Shown: piece by piece, positions 35,701 to 47,478 of the stretch | Position numbering within the stretch: position 1 is the stretch's first letter | How the letters are laid out: every line of letters begins with the position of its first letter | Source of the DNA: Silene latifolia | Lineage: Eukaryota > Streptophyta > Magnoliopsida > Caryophyllales > Caryophyllaceae | Direction of reading: 5' to 3' | Assembly: GCF_048544455.1 (NCBI RefSeq) | Contig: NC_133537.1 | Location: 16,553,541-16,617,540 of the forward strand | DNA: 64,000 nt | Translations under genes and position numbers: made by a program | The notes under the pieces: generated by a model | The model's database searches: none | Told to the model about the DNA's origin: nothing | Seen by the model: only the letters and a program-made list of their open reading frames with translations

Positions 35701-36873
35701 TTCTTTATCTGGGCAGTTTTCCCATAATATTTCGTTACTCCAACCTGTAACGGGACGCCCCTCAAACGACCTGGATGTTCGGGTCGGCCGATCGCTCTAG
35801 CAAGAACGTCATTACGACCACTGGGAGTGAATTTCCCTTCTTCTACCTCTTTCAATACGTTATCCTATAATATATTAAATAAACTTCAAATTATATTTGT
35901 GACTAAAATAATAAAGTTAGTAATGAACTCGTCTTAATAAAATAATGCTTACTATGTTGGCCAAAACTTCCTCATCGTATTTGTCATGCGACGACCGGGA
36001 TCCTTTAGGCGTGTGCCCATGTTTATAAGTTACATGCCGATCCACCTCTTTCACTCCCTTTGCCACCTACACATTAACATGGTAACATTTATACACGTAA
36101 ATGTGTATCAATGCAAGTCCAAGTGTGATTAAAAAAATAAAGTCTCACAGGGCAATAATGCATGCTACTTACGAGGTCCTCTTCTATCTTTCTCAGAATC
36201 GCCTCGAGAACCATAGAATTTCCCCTTCTTGCATGAAATGTTAGCACGATTTCTTTTGCTAACGGCCTTCAAATAATTATATAAAAGCGCAAGTAGATGA
36301 GATAATAAAAAGATTATATAAAGGACTCATTAATTAAAAAATGATAGGTAAATCGTTAAAAGGCGAGGATATTTAACCCGAAACTTCTCAGTAGTTCTCA
36401 TCTTTTTGAAAAGATCCCATTCTTCCTGCTTGATGGTGGGACACTTGTTTTCCGATGGGCTCTTACGCATCTCCCCGTTGCCTTGTCCACATACAACCAA
36501 TCCCTAGCAACGCCACACTTCCACTGCCCGTGGACATCCACGCCTTATGCATTAAATACTCATCATGGCTTATATCGGGTATAATAAAGCCTTCCTTTAT
36601 ACGAGCCAAGTATAACTCCGCCAATTTTGGATTCAAAGTTCTAACATCATCTAAATGGATAGGCACAAACTGTCTTGTGCAAGCACCAATCCAATTGGAG
36701 AAAAGACCCGCATTTGGACCAAAGAGGGAAACCCTTCTCACTCCATGTTATTTCGAACTACGTTTAGCGGCTATAGCCGCAAGGACTCTCTTGCACTTCG
36801 TAGCACCGCTCTCACCAGGCTTATTATCACCAGGCTCATTATTCTTTTGACTTCTTTTACGTTTTTCACCCAT
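32770..36873 (-). pseudogene. CACTA second gene with C-terminal Ulp1-like (C48) cysteine peptidase
   Basis: ATG at 36873 (MGEKRKRSQKNNEPG) and multiple exons leading to a stop at 32770 (EVRDMWGNYVLEYI). After a TAA near 36748 the same frame continues with a TNPA-like region (FSNWIGACTRQFVPIHLDDV). The C-terminal exons carry an Ulp1/SUMO-protease-like catalytic layout: His in THWVLATI (33538-33540), Asp in RLDSLHHQ (33488-33490), and Gln-Cys in QPDSIQCGYYACRFM (Cys at 33089-33091). His and Asp are in different frames, so a shift near 33495-33510 breaks the enzyme. Plant CACTA and MULE elements often carry such C48 domains; their substrate is not established. Exon borders between 33.3 and 36.4 kb are only partly resolved. 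Confidence 0.7.
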
Positions 36874-37364
36874 GATAATCCTAAAACCCAAATATGAATG
36901 ATATAGTAAATGAACAACTTAACAACGTACATGCAGAGTATTATCTAAAACCCTAAACCCTAATAGGAATGAAAATTTAAAACAACAGATTGAGCTTCTA
37001 AAATCCTAAACCCCGATAAGAGGAGTAAAGTAGATGATGCGGGATGATAAAGATAACAAAGAAAACGAAAAACAAACAGATGCATGAAAAAAGAAACAAG
37101 ATGATCGTCTTAAAACCCTAATGACGAAACACAAAATTAAAGTGAACATACCTGTTGATGATGATGATAAAGAGAACGAGCAGGATGATAAGGGAAGGCA
37201 ACGGAATCGGGCTTTAAATCGGGCGACGGCGACGGCGACGAGAATGTAAAAAGCGAGGAAGAGAGAAGAATTAACACAGGATACCAACGGTTGGAGTAAT
37301 AATGTTGTGTGTGTTTGTGTATGGCATGCTGGATGGGTTTCTATATTAGTTTTTTATTAAGACA

Positions 37365-37625
37365 AACTATTGACAACGGGTGCTCAAAACAAAACCGTTG
37401 TTGTATGTTAATAACAACGGGTCAATAAAAGTCAACCGTTGTCAAAAGTTTATTACAACGGGTAAAATATACCCGTTGTAATATATGTTCACCAAATTTG
37501 CGCCAAAATGAAATATGTCAAAAAAATAATTGACAACGGGTAGAGGTACTACACCCGTTGTTGAAAGTATTAACAACGGGTAATTTAAATATAACCGTTG
37601 TTATTGTTGAACCTCTTTTTTTTAA
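37365..37625. repeat. Internal CACTA array of ACAACGG/CCGTTGT motifs
   Basis: About ten copies of the same motif as at the ends, placed between the two genes and upstream of the second gene. Internal position is unusual for a subterminal-type array. Confidence 0.85.
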
Positions 37626-37744
37626 AAAATTACTGTAATTCCATTACGGTCCAAACTCAGTAATAATACATACCGCAACATTATTCAAAGCAATTTCAAC
37701 ACAAAGATCCACATCTAATAATAAGATCAAGAAAATAAGACAAC

Positions 37745-40287
37745 TTACACCAAAGATGCATGCATACCGTGTCCCGATGAACTATCTCGGGATCGGGGAC
37801 GTTTCTTGGATGTCATAGTTTCTTCGTTAACCCAAATACCTTCACCATGGTCATCACGCATATAGATGCTTTCAGTGTCCTCATGATCGGTGTCAACATC
37901 GTCGAAATAAGATACAGTGGTAGACCGATCCATTCCTCAAAACGACATCCCGATCATCATCATCATTATCGGATGGACTACTCCTTCTTTTCCTTATAGA
38001 CAGTACAACAGACCACTTCTTATCCATAGGATCGGTGACATAGAATACTTGTTTAGCTTGGGATGCCATTATGAAAGGATCATCCTTATTATTGCCAACC
38101 TTACCCAGATTGACCAACGTAAATCCCATCTTCTCCTTTCGGACACAATGGATGTTGTTATCAACCCAGTTACATCGAAGCAAAGGCATTGTGAAATCAA
38201 TGTAATCTAGTACCAATATTTCTTGAATAACACCATAATAAAGGCATTTTCCCCAAATAGGCTTTTTATCTTTTGAAGTAGCAAAGTGCATTGCCTCAAA
38301 TTCGGAACTCACACCACTATTTTTCATTGTGCTCACCTCATCTTGCTCGCGGGTGTAAAAAGTATATCCATTAATGGCAAAACTGTTGTAAAAGGTGACC
38401 CTGGCATTTGGACCTAAACCAAGACGTAGTAACCTAGGAGAGATGTCATCACCAGTTTGATCAAGACATCGTAAGACAATATTCCTAAACCACTGGGAAA
38501 CGTCTTCGTATGCTCGTTCGCAATCCACTTCTCGGTCTTGTTTTGGTGATCGTATTTGAGCTCATCTTTGTGTTGTTGAATATAAGGTTGCACCTCATCT
38601 TCGTTGTTTAGCACATACATGTGTGCTAAATGCAACATTTCACGTGTCACAATTTTTTCAACCCGGCCCCTAATACCTTTTCCGGTCATCCATTCACTAT
38701 GACGATTCTTAGGAACGCCAATCAACTCCTCAGGGGAGAGATGAGCGTAACAATATGAAAGAGCTTCGTCTAAAATAGCGCGTTCAGCAATACAACCTTC
38801 CGGACGATACCGATTAGATGTATAGTCCTTGTAGACTTTCATCAATCTTTCGAAAGGATACTGGTATCTCAAGTACACGGGCCCAAGGTACAAAATCTCC
38901 CTAACCAAGTGAATGGTCAGATGAATCATGATAGTGAAGAAAGAGGGTGGAAAATACATTTCCAACTGACAAAGAGAGGTTACAACGCTCAGAAAGGTCG
39001 CCATAAGCCGGATAGTCAGTTATTGTACACAATAACATCGCTCTCAAATTGAAAGTTTCGTTCTTATATGCATCAAATACTTCTATCCCACTATCCCACA
39101 ACAATCGCAAATCATCTAGAAGAGGTTCCAAATATACATCTATATCATTTCCAGGTTGTTTAGGGCCGGAAATTAACAACGACAACATCAAATACTTTCT
39201 TTTCATGCACACATATGGAGGTAAGTTATAAATAGCCAACACTACAGGCCAAGTACTATGTTGGCTACTCATGTTTCCGTGTGGGTTCATTCCATCAGTG
39301 GACAGCGCTAGACGTAAGTTTCTAGGTTCATTGCCGAACTCGGGATACTTAGCGTCGAACGATTTCCATTGCTTACCATCTGCCGGGTGTCTTAGCTTTC
39401 CATCATTTATTCTTCCTGTTTCATGCCAAGTTAACATTTTTGCATCATCGGGATTCGCATAAATCCTTATGACTCTTGGTATCAATGGAAAATACCACAA
39501 CACCTTAGCCGGGATCCCTTCCTTATCCTTATAACGCCACTCCAAACATTTAGGGCAATTGGTTAAGTTTTGATATAATTTCCGATACAATATGCAATCA
39601 TTTGGACATGCATGTATTTTCTCATATTTCATACCCACTCCTCTTATTAGTTTTTTCGCCTCATATGTCTTAACAGGTAGAACATTACCATCAGGAAGCA
39701 ACTCCTTTATCAAGGCTAAAAAACTAGTGAAACACGTGTCACTCACCCCATTTGCCCCCTTGATATTATACAACTTCACCACACCCGACATTTTTGTGAA
39801 CTTACAACCAGGATAAAGAGGTGCTTCAGACTCACACAACTTCTCATACATGTTGTTAAGGTCATCCCAATTACTAGTGTCATCACCTACATCTTCAAAA
39901 GCAATGGACTCATCATCATTCTCTTCTATAGACCCAACATTCAACTTCTCTACTTCCAACTCTTCCAACTCAAAAAACTCGGCAAACTCAGGATCATCAG
40001 TTAGCCTTTCGTGTACCTCAACATCATCTTCTTGAGTTGTTATTCTCTTCCTCTAATGATTCCCCATGAAAAATCCAAAGTGTATAGGATCGACTAAATC
40101 TCCACTTTTCTAGGTGTATTTTAACGTCAGGAAAAGCCATATAGCTAATATTACCACATCTTTCACAAGGACATGCAATACTAGAAGAACCTTTCAAATT
40201 GTTCGAAACGAATTCATAAAATTCAGCTAAACCATCCTTGTAGGTGCGGTCACTCATATTTGCATCAATCATCCAAGTTCGAGTCAT
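37745..40287 (-). pseudogene. tnp2: CACTA tnp2-type transposase, internally deleted and frameshifted
   Basis: ATG 40287 opens the transposase-associated domain (MTRTWMIDANMSDRTYKDG; CPCERCGN; YTLWIFHGE). A frameshift near 40040 precedes the tnp2 domain (LYPGCKFTKMSGVVKLYNIK; LSTDGMNPHGNMSSQHSTWPV; ITDYPAYGDLS). The sequence then jumps near 39005 directly to a DUF4218 region (LCQLEMYFPPSFFTIMIHL; YRPEGCIAERAILDEAL), so the C-terminal part of the tnp2 domain is missing. DUF4216 follows (VLDYIDFTMPLLRCNWVD; GKVGNNKDDPFIMASQAKQVFYV), with a further shift near 37925 before the tail. Tnp2 would cut the element ends in the nucleus; this copy cannot encode a complete enzyme. Confidence 0.9.
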
Positions 40288-40624
40288 TATTCTACATTCG
40301 TAATAATAGGCAACTAATTCAGAAAATACAATAATAGGCAAACAAATAAACGAAATTCAGGAAAGCAATTAAGCTAAATTATCAACAAATTAGATAATAA
40401 CCCAAAAATCCTATATCTAGTTATAAGCGTTTCTAAGAAACATATATATACCTGATTGATAAACACGTGCGATGAGGGAGAGAAGACGTGACAAAATGAC
40501 GGAGATGAAGACAAAGAGACGATCAGGGAGGAATGGAGGATGATATAGTAGCAGTATTAGCTTGTGTTTGTGTTTGTAGCGTATAGCAGAATAAAGCAAT
40601 ATGTTGTTCTTAAGATTTTCATAA

Positions 40625-40930
40625 TATTAATAACAACGGTTATTGAGTCTACAACCGTTGTTAAAACGTATTAAAAACGGGTTCTAATATAACCGTTGTG
40701 ATTACTTTTCACTAATTTGGCGCCAAACCATTAACAACGGTTAAAATTTAACCGTTGTTATTAGTTTTTTCATTAACAACGGTTGTTTAAGTATGACCCG
40801 TTGTTAAAACTAATAACAACGGTTAACAACACATAACCGTTGTCATTAAGTTTGGTAAAATTCGCGGAATAAATTCTACAACGTGTTTTGATGATTTTCG
40901 TGAATAAGCGTTGTTAAAGGGCCGTTGTGG
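40625..40930. repeat. CACTA right subterminal array
   Basis: Copies of aacaacggtt and aaccgttgtt in both orientations next to the right terminal inverted repeat, ~340 bp upstream of the tnp2 ATG. Confidence 0.88.
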
Positions 40931-40954
40931 TTGCCTGTATTTGTAGTAGTGATA

Positions 40955-41765
40955 ATATGTTGTTGGTGTTTTGTGATTGTTGAATATTATCATACTCGTA
41001 TTGTGACGGTTGTTGGATTTGGTTGTTGATAGTAGCTGTGATTGTTTATATCTGTCTGTGTTCTTCGGGGCGTGTCCCTGGCTGAGTGGAGTCACTTGCG
41101 GGAGTGGCTTCACGCCCATTATTCGCCTCCTGTGGAAACCGCCACAGGAGGGATGTGCAGATTAAGGAATTTGGGTTTATCGCTCGACGGAGATGAGCGG
41201 GGATTTGGTGGGTACGGCTGCGGTCCCCCACTGGCGGCGTGGAGTGACCTGTTGCGATGGGCACTCTAGCAGGGCTACACACTTTAGTGTGTAGTCAGGA
41301 TTGTGGAGTTGGGATTGGAGTTCGGAGTATATTTGTGATGATTGAGCTGTTTGTTTACTATGTTGTTGATTTATGTAAATTGTGTGATTAGTACTGACCC
41401 CATTTATTGTTTTAAAAACTGTGGTGATCCATTCGGGGATGGTGAGCAGTTGTTGAGCAGGTATGAGTCGAGTTACATGGGATAGCTGGGATGTGCCACC
41501 GTCAGATGATAGAGTCTTCCGCTGTAGCATGATTAGTTTATTAAACATTTCTTTGAGTTGAGTAGACAGTTGGTTTTGAGAACATGTAACCGTATTTTGG
41601 TTTTGGTTTTGGTTTTGGTTTTGGATTGTATCTTATTCACTAAAGTTATACTATTTAAATGTTTCGTTATTGTCTTATGATTATCATTGCCTCGGATAAC
41701 CGAGATGGTAGCATCCTTATACCTGAGTGGTCCTGGTAAGGCACTTGGAGTATGGGGGTGTTACA
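40955..41765 (+). repeat. Chromovirus 5' LTR, right segment
   Basis: Resumes after the CACTA. It matches 48090-48889 of the 3' LTR, contains the block shared with the non-autonomous element (gtcacttgcgggagtggc), and ends GGTGTTACA. Confidence 0.9.
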
Positions 41766-41768
41766 AAA

Positions 41769-41780
41769 TGGTATCAGAGC
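41769..41780 (+). promoter_or_regulatory. Primer-binding site of the chromovirus
   Basis: TGGTATCAGAGC, three bases after the LTR, complementary to initiator tRNA-Met. Confidence 0.88.
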
Positions 41781-42622
41781 GACGATCCTGAAACCTGTAA
41801 CCAATGAATCTAATGAACATAGAGAGTCAATTAAAATGAACCCAGGGTAAAGGTTGTAGGAGCTAATGCAAAGGCTTGGGAGACATCCTAAAGTCGCGAA
41901 CTCGCCCTACAATTTTGAACCGGTCACATGGGGGGGTATATGTCAAGGTCGTATGTGATGTTTGTGAGCTTGTATGTGGATGTGACGATGTATGTTGTAA
42001 ATTGTTGGATGTTTGGAGTAGAAGGTTGAGATTGTGAATGAAAGGTTGGTGAAGTATATAAAATGTTGTTTGAATAAGAAGCATGTTGGATGTTTATTAT
42101 GTGGCATTTGATAACATGAAATAGTTGCTTTATTGATCATATGACGAGTTGTGTAGAATTGCATGCTTAGCTATGTTATAATGTTGAGTTTATAAAGTTG
42201 TATAGTATGTTGAGATATGTCAGGTAACATGCGGGTAGTATATACGAGTCAGCATGACTCGATCGAGTAGGGGGTACTCGATCGAGTAGGTGAGGTACTC
42301 GGTCGAGTGGGTTTGACTCGATCGAGTGGGTATTTGACGTTTTTATAACCAGAATCGTGTTTTTGGGCACTCGATCGAGTACATAGGGCACTCGATCGAG
42401 TAGGGGGTCACTCGACTCGGTCGAGTATGTTAGAGATCAGAAGGTCTGTTTTGGGTCTGATGTCGGAGCACTCGATCGAGTATAGTGGGCACTCGATCGA
42501 GTAGCGGCTACTCGATCGAGTAGGTTGAGGCACTCGATCGAGTGTGTTCTGGGCAGTCTGCTTTCGTGTTTTGAGGTTTTAGTGCGTATGTTTATATCCA
42601 CCCTTTCTTATATAGTTTCAAG
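41781..42622 (+). other. Chromovirus leader before gag
   Basis: Non-coding. Its second half (42256-42545) is the densest palindrome cluster of the window. The gag ATG follows 78 bp later. Confidence 0.7.
42256..42545. repeat. Palindrome cluster ACTCGATCGAGT (gag leader)
   Basis: By eye nine perfect and two near copies of the 12-bp palindrome. They usually occur as (g/t)(c/a)actcgatcgagt(a/g)g with variable spacers of ~8-60 bp. Confidence 0.9.
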
Positions 42623-43750
42623 ATGCCGCCCAAGAGAAACTCTTTTTATGCGAGAGCTGAGAGCATGAACATCGACGATGTAGTTAAGATGTTGGAGCAC
42701 CAAGATGCTCTTACTGAGGCCCTAAAGAGAGTAGGAAAGGATAAGGAGTTTGATCACTCCAAGATCAGCCTTTATATAGCGAGGTTTAACCCAAAAGAGT
42801 ACAAGGGGACCGGGGAGCCTAACCTTCTTGACAACTAGCATCGTGAGATAGAGAACATACTGGACCTGGTACACTATCCTGATGAGATGAGAGTGGAACA
42901 AGCTGCGTTCTACCTGAGGGAAGCAGCTGGTGAGTGGTGGGATAAGGTGAAGGTGAGTGCTAGGGAGATGTACACGAAGCAGGGCTTACCTGCTATACCT
43001 TGGGACGAGTTTCGGAGGGCTACGAGGAAGGAGTTTGTACCTGAGCATGTGAGGAGTAAGCTGAGGGAGGAGTTTGATGGGTTTAGGATGACATCTGACA
43101 TGTCCGTGGCTGAGTACTACAAGAAGTTTAATGAGAAGTCTAGGTATACTGAGGATATGGGTTTGAGTGAGGAGAACCTAGTGTTGAGGTTTGAGAGGGG
43201 GTTGACCCATAAGATCATGGATAAGCTACCCGTGGGAGTCCTTACTGATGTTAAGGAAGCTTATGAGAGGGCTGGGAGAGCTGAGAGGTTGGTGGAGATG
43301 GCTCAGGAGAGAGTAGTAGAGAAAAGAAAGGCTGAGAGTGAAGGTGGTGGCCAATCTAGTCACAAGAAAGGCAACCACAATCAGGCTAGAGCGTTTTCTT
43401 CTGGGTCAGGGTTCAGTGCTGGGGCTTCCTTTGGCCGTGGCCGTATGAGTGGTAGTGATAGTTGGGGGATGACCTGCTATGGCTGTGGCGGTGTAGGCCA
43501 CAAGAGACATGAGTGCACGAGTATGCCTCGAACTTTTCAGAGATTGGCTCAGGGGAGCTATTCTCAGGGGCTGGCACAGAGTTATGCGAGCAATAGACCG
43601 TCTGGGTCATGGTCTAACCGGGGAAGTCAGAGCTATCAGGGTGGAGGTAACCGCAATGGCGGTAATTCCTATCAGAAACCAGCTACGAACAACAACAACA
43701 ATCAGGGGTCGGGTGCTAAACCGACCACATCAGCCAGTAGTGTCCAGGGA
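42623..43750 (+). pseudogene. Chromovirus gag (one nonsense codon)
   Basis: ATG 42623 (MPPKRNSFYARAES). TAG at 42836-42838 lies where a Trp is expected. The same frame then continues through the gag core ([36 protein letters not shown]) to a zinc knuckle ([14 protein letters not shown], ~43480-43520) and a Gly/Ser/Asn-rich linker. Gag packages the RNA in particles. Start chosen because it follows the leader directly and the N-terminus is the usual MPPKR-type of Del/Tekay elements. Confidence 0.9.
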
Positions 43751-45746
43751 GGTGGACAGAAGACCAGTGGAAAGTTGTTCATGGTGGACAAGAAACCAGC
43801 TGAGGATGATGCACATGTTATCACTGGTATATTTCTTGTTAACGGTATTCATACCTTTGTTTTGTTTGATTCGGGAGCGTCTCAGTCGTTTGTATCTTCG
43901 AGTCATGTTAAACGGTTGGGTTTGAGGGTATATGAGTCTGTAAGTGAGAAAGTTTTTATACCTTCGGGTGAGTCTGTATCATGTGGGAGGTTGTATAGAG
44001 ATGTGTCTATGATAGTTGGGCAAGTTAATCTACATGTAGACTTGCTAGAATTTCCTTTTGATGGTTTTGAGATGATAGTTGGGATGAATTGGTTGGGAAA
44101 GTATAAAGCTAAGATAGACTGTCATCAAAACAAAGTGTCTTTGAGAGGTCCTAAGGGTGTTAGTGTGTCTTATCGTGGGTTTGTGGTCAAACCCAAAGTT
44201 AAGTTGATTGCAGCTATTACCTTGAAGTCTTATCTGAGGAAGGGATGCCCTTTGATCTTGTGCCATGTGAGAGATGACCGGATAGAGAGTCCGACAGTTG
44301 ATCAGATACCAGTGGTGGGTGAGTTTGCAGATGTTTTTCCAGAGGAGATTCCGGGGTTACCACCGAAGAGGGAGATAGATTTCACGGTTGAGTTGAAACC
44401 GGGGACGGGGCCAATCTCTAAGGCACCGTGCCGGATGGGTCCCAAGGAGATGGAGGAGCTCAGGAAGCAGTTAGATGATCTGATAGAGAAGGGATACATT
44501 AGACCTAGTGTATCACCGTGGGGAGCACCAGTTCTTTTTGTGAAGAAGAAAGATGGGAGCTTGAGGTTGTCCATAGACTACAGGGAGCTGAACCGAGTGA
44601 CGGTGAAGAACAAGTACCCTTTGCCAAGGATAGATGACCTGTTTGATCAGTTGAGTGGTGCATCAGTCTTTTCCAAGATTGATTTGAGGTTCCAAGATTG
44701 ATTTGAGGTCGGGGTACCATCAGGTGAAGATTAGAGAGGTGGATATACCAAAGACAGCTTTCACGTCGAGGTATGGCCATTATGAGTATGTGGTGATGCC
44801 GTTTGGGTTATCTAATGCACCGGCTGTGTTTATGGATTTGATGAACAGAATCTTCAGACAGTTTTTGGATAAGTTTGTGGTGGTGTTTATCGATGACATC
44901 TTAGTCTACTCCAAGACTAAGGAGGAGCATGAGGAGCATCTGAGGATTGTGTTGCAGACTTTGAGGAAGCATGAGTTATATGCTAAGCTGTCCAAGTGTG
45001 AGTTCTGGTTAGAGAAAGTTGTTTTTCTGGGGCATGTGATCTATAAGGAGGGAGTAGCTGTGGATCCGGCAAAGATTGAGGCAGTGACAAAGTGGGAAGC
45101 ACCAAAGAATGTTGCTGAGATCAGGAGTTTCTTGGGTTTAGTTGGATACTACAGACGGTTCGTGAAAGATTTCTCCAAGATTGCTAGACCTATGACAGCT
45201 TTGATGAGGAAAGAGAACAGGTTTCGTTGGGATGAGAGTTGTGAGACGGCGTTCCAAACATTAAAGGAACGTTTGACCACAGCTCCTATCTTAGAATTGC
45301 CTGAAGGGATCGAGAACTTTGAGGTTTATACAGATGCCTCAAAGAATGGGTTGGGATGTGTGTTGATGCAGAACGGTAAAGTGATTGCCTATGCTTCTAG
45401 GCAATTGAAGCCTTATGAGGAGAACTACCCTACACATGATCTAGAGTTGGGTGCAGTGGTGTTTGCTCTCAAGATTTGGAGACATTACCTTTATGGGGCG
45501 ACCTTTAAGGTATTTTCGGATCACAAGAGTCTCAAGTACATCTTCACTCAAAAGGAGTTGAACATGAGACAGAGGAGGGGGATGGAGCTGATTGGCGATT
45601 ATGACATGGATATTATCTACCATGAAGGGAAAGCCAATGTTGTTGCAGATGCTTTGAGTAGGAAGAGTGTACATTCTTTGTGTACAGCTCTATCTTTGAT
45701 GAGGTTGAGAAATGAGGTGGAGAAGTTTGGGATACATATGATGTAG
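43751..45746 (+). pseudogene. Chromovirus protease, reverse transcriptase and RNase H (frameshifted)
   Basis: Continues the gag frame: aspartic protease [12 protein letters not shown] (~43860), then reverse transcriptase from [15 protein letters not shown] to VFSKIDL. At 44671-44708 the 19 bases ttccaagattgatttgagg are repeated in tandem, shifting the frame. The downstream frame resumes at [18 protein letters not shown] with FIDDILVYS (~44895) and RNase H ([23 protein letters not shown]). TAG at 45744-45746 ends this stretch. Removing one copy of the duplication would restore the frame, so this is a simple replication-type error. Confidence 0.92.
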
Positions 45747-45758
45747 AGAGGGGATGCC

Positions 45759-47244
45759 ATGGGAGATTTGACAGTACAGCCTGATCTTTATGATGATATT
45801 CGGGGTAAACAGGCGTTGGATCCTAAGATGGTTGAGCGGAGAGCTGGAGTAGAGAAAGGGACAGTGTCTCGGTTCTCTATTCATACAGATGGTAGTTTGA
45901 GGTTTGATGGTAGGTGGTGTGTCCCTAACGATGAGGAGCAGAAAAAGACAATCATGACAGAGGCACATTGTACACCGTATTCAGTACATCCAGGTGGTGA
46001 CAAGCTGTACAAGGATTTAAAGAACACATTTTGGTGGCCTGGGATGAAGAAAGAAACAGTTGAGTTTGTGGCCCGTTGTTTGACATGCCAGAGAGTTAAA
46101 GGGGAACAGCGACGACCACAAGGTAAGATTCAGTCTTTAGAGGTACTTGAGTGGAAGTGGGAATCCATTTCTATGGATTTTATCGTGGGTTTGCCAAAGA
46201 GTCAACAGGGTAACAACATGATATGGGTAATAGTGGATCGACTGACCAAGTCAGCTCGTTTTGTGCCAATAAAAGATACATGAACTAAAGCACAATTAGC
46301 TATGGCTTATCGGAAGAATGTGCTAAAGTTACACGGAGTCCCTAAGGACATAGTATCTGACAGAGATGCGAGATTTATCTCAAGGTTTTGGAAAGAGTTG
46401 CAGGAATCTTTGGGAACAACTTTGAAGATGAGTACAGCATTTCATCCTGCGACAGACGGTGAAACCGAGAGAGCGATCAAGACTCTTGAGGATATGTTAT
46501 GAGCTTGTGTGATGGACTTTGGTGGTAGCTGGGAACAGAGGTTGGATTTGATAGAGTTTTCTTACAACAACAGCTATCACACTAGTATTGGTATGGCACC
46601 GTTTGAGGCCTTATATGGGAGGAGATGTAGGAGTCCGATTTGTTAGGACGACAGTGCTGAGGCAGTGGTTCTAGGACCAGAGATGGTACATGAGATGGTT
46701 GAACAGATTAAGATGATCAGGGAACGGATGAGAGCAGCTCAGGATAGGCAAAAGAGTTATGCATATCTACATCGCCGGGATATAGAGTTTCAGATTGGGG
46801 ATAAGGTTCTTCTGAAAGTGTCTCCTATGCGTGGGGTTATGAGATTTGGGAAGAAAAGCAAGCTGAGTCAGAAGTTCATCGGGCCTTATGAGATCTGAGA
46901 GCGGGTTGGAGAGGTTGCATATCGTCTGGCTTTACCAGCTGCATTAGAGTCTAGAGAGAGTGCATAATGTGCTTCATGTATCTCAGCTGCGGAAGTATGT
47001 GAGTGACCCGTCACATGTGTTAGAGGCAGAGAGCTTAGAGCTAGATGAGTCCTTGTCATATCTTGAGGTGCCTAAGCAGATTCTTGACCGGAAGGTTAGG
47101 AAGACTAGGAGTGGTGAGACAGTGTTGCTTAAGATCCTTTGGTCTAACCACGAGACTGAGGAAGCTACATGGGAGGCAGAGGAGGCCATGGGAGAGCGTT
47201 ACCCTTTCCTTTTTGATCAGGTATGTATGGTTACGGGGACGTAA
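45759..47244 (+). pseudogene. Chromovirus integrase and chromodomain (five nonsense codons)
   Basis: Zinc-binding part (H..H in YSVHPGGDK, then CLTCQ), catalytic Asp in SMDFIVGLP, second Asp in VSDRDARF, Glu in [14 protein letters not shown] or TAG occurs near 46281, 46500, 46644, 46897 and 46965. Most sit where the family has Trp or Arg, as expected from C-to-T changes on either strand. The C-terminus (SYLEVPKQILDRKVRKTRSG; LLKILWSNHETEEATWEAEE) is a chromodomain, which in this clade directs integration to modified chromatin. It ends at 47244, 220 bp before the polypurine tract. Confidence 0.9.
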
Positions 47245-47465
47245 CCTTGTTTCTTTTAGGGGGGTAGGAGATGATCGCGAAGAGTTTTTAGGAGCTTTTT
47301 ATACCTTTTTATGTTGTGTCGGTATGTTTGTTGTGGCCAAGTCGGGTTGAGTTTGGGTTAGTAACATGTTTTATGTTGAGTTTTGTTTTGGTTGTTGAGT
47401 CGGGAGTGTAGTAGTGTGTGTCTTTGTTTTGTTGTGGCTTGAACTTCGGGGACGAAGTTCTTTTT

Positions 47466-47478
47466 AAGGAGGGAAGAC
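47466..47478 (+). promoter_or_regulatory. Polypurine tract of the chromovirus
   Basis: aaggagggaagac directly before the 3' LTR. It is nearly the same as the tracts at 12568-12580 and (minus strand) 26284-26300. Confidence 0.85.

Larger units (their letters stand above)
31926..40951 (-). mobile_element. CACTA (En/Spm-type) DNA transposon in the chromovirus 5' LTR
   Basis: Terminal inverted repeats: left CACTACTACAGATACAG, right reverse-complement CACTACTACAAATACAG. The 3-bp duplication is ata (31923-31925 and 40952-40954). The intact 3' LTR of the host chromovirus (around 48090) shows the empty site cccataatg, proving the boundaries. Length 9026 bp. ACAACGG/CCGTTGT subterminal arrays lie at both ends and in the middle. 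It carries two minus-strand genes: tnp2-like (37745-40287) and an Ulp1-peptidase-like second gene (32770-36873). Both are broken, so the copy is likely immobile without help. Confidence 0.95.

Noticed and set aside
41046..41548. ORFs on both strands in the chromovirus LTR (repeated near 48311-48682)
   Set aside because: They lie within LTR sequence, overlap each other on opposite strands and show no protein family; both LTR copies carry them simply because the LTR is duplicated.
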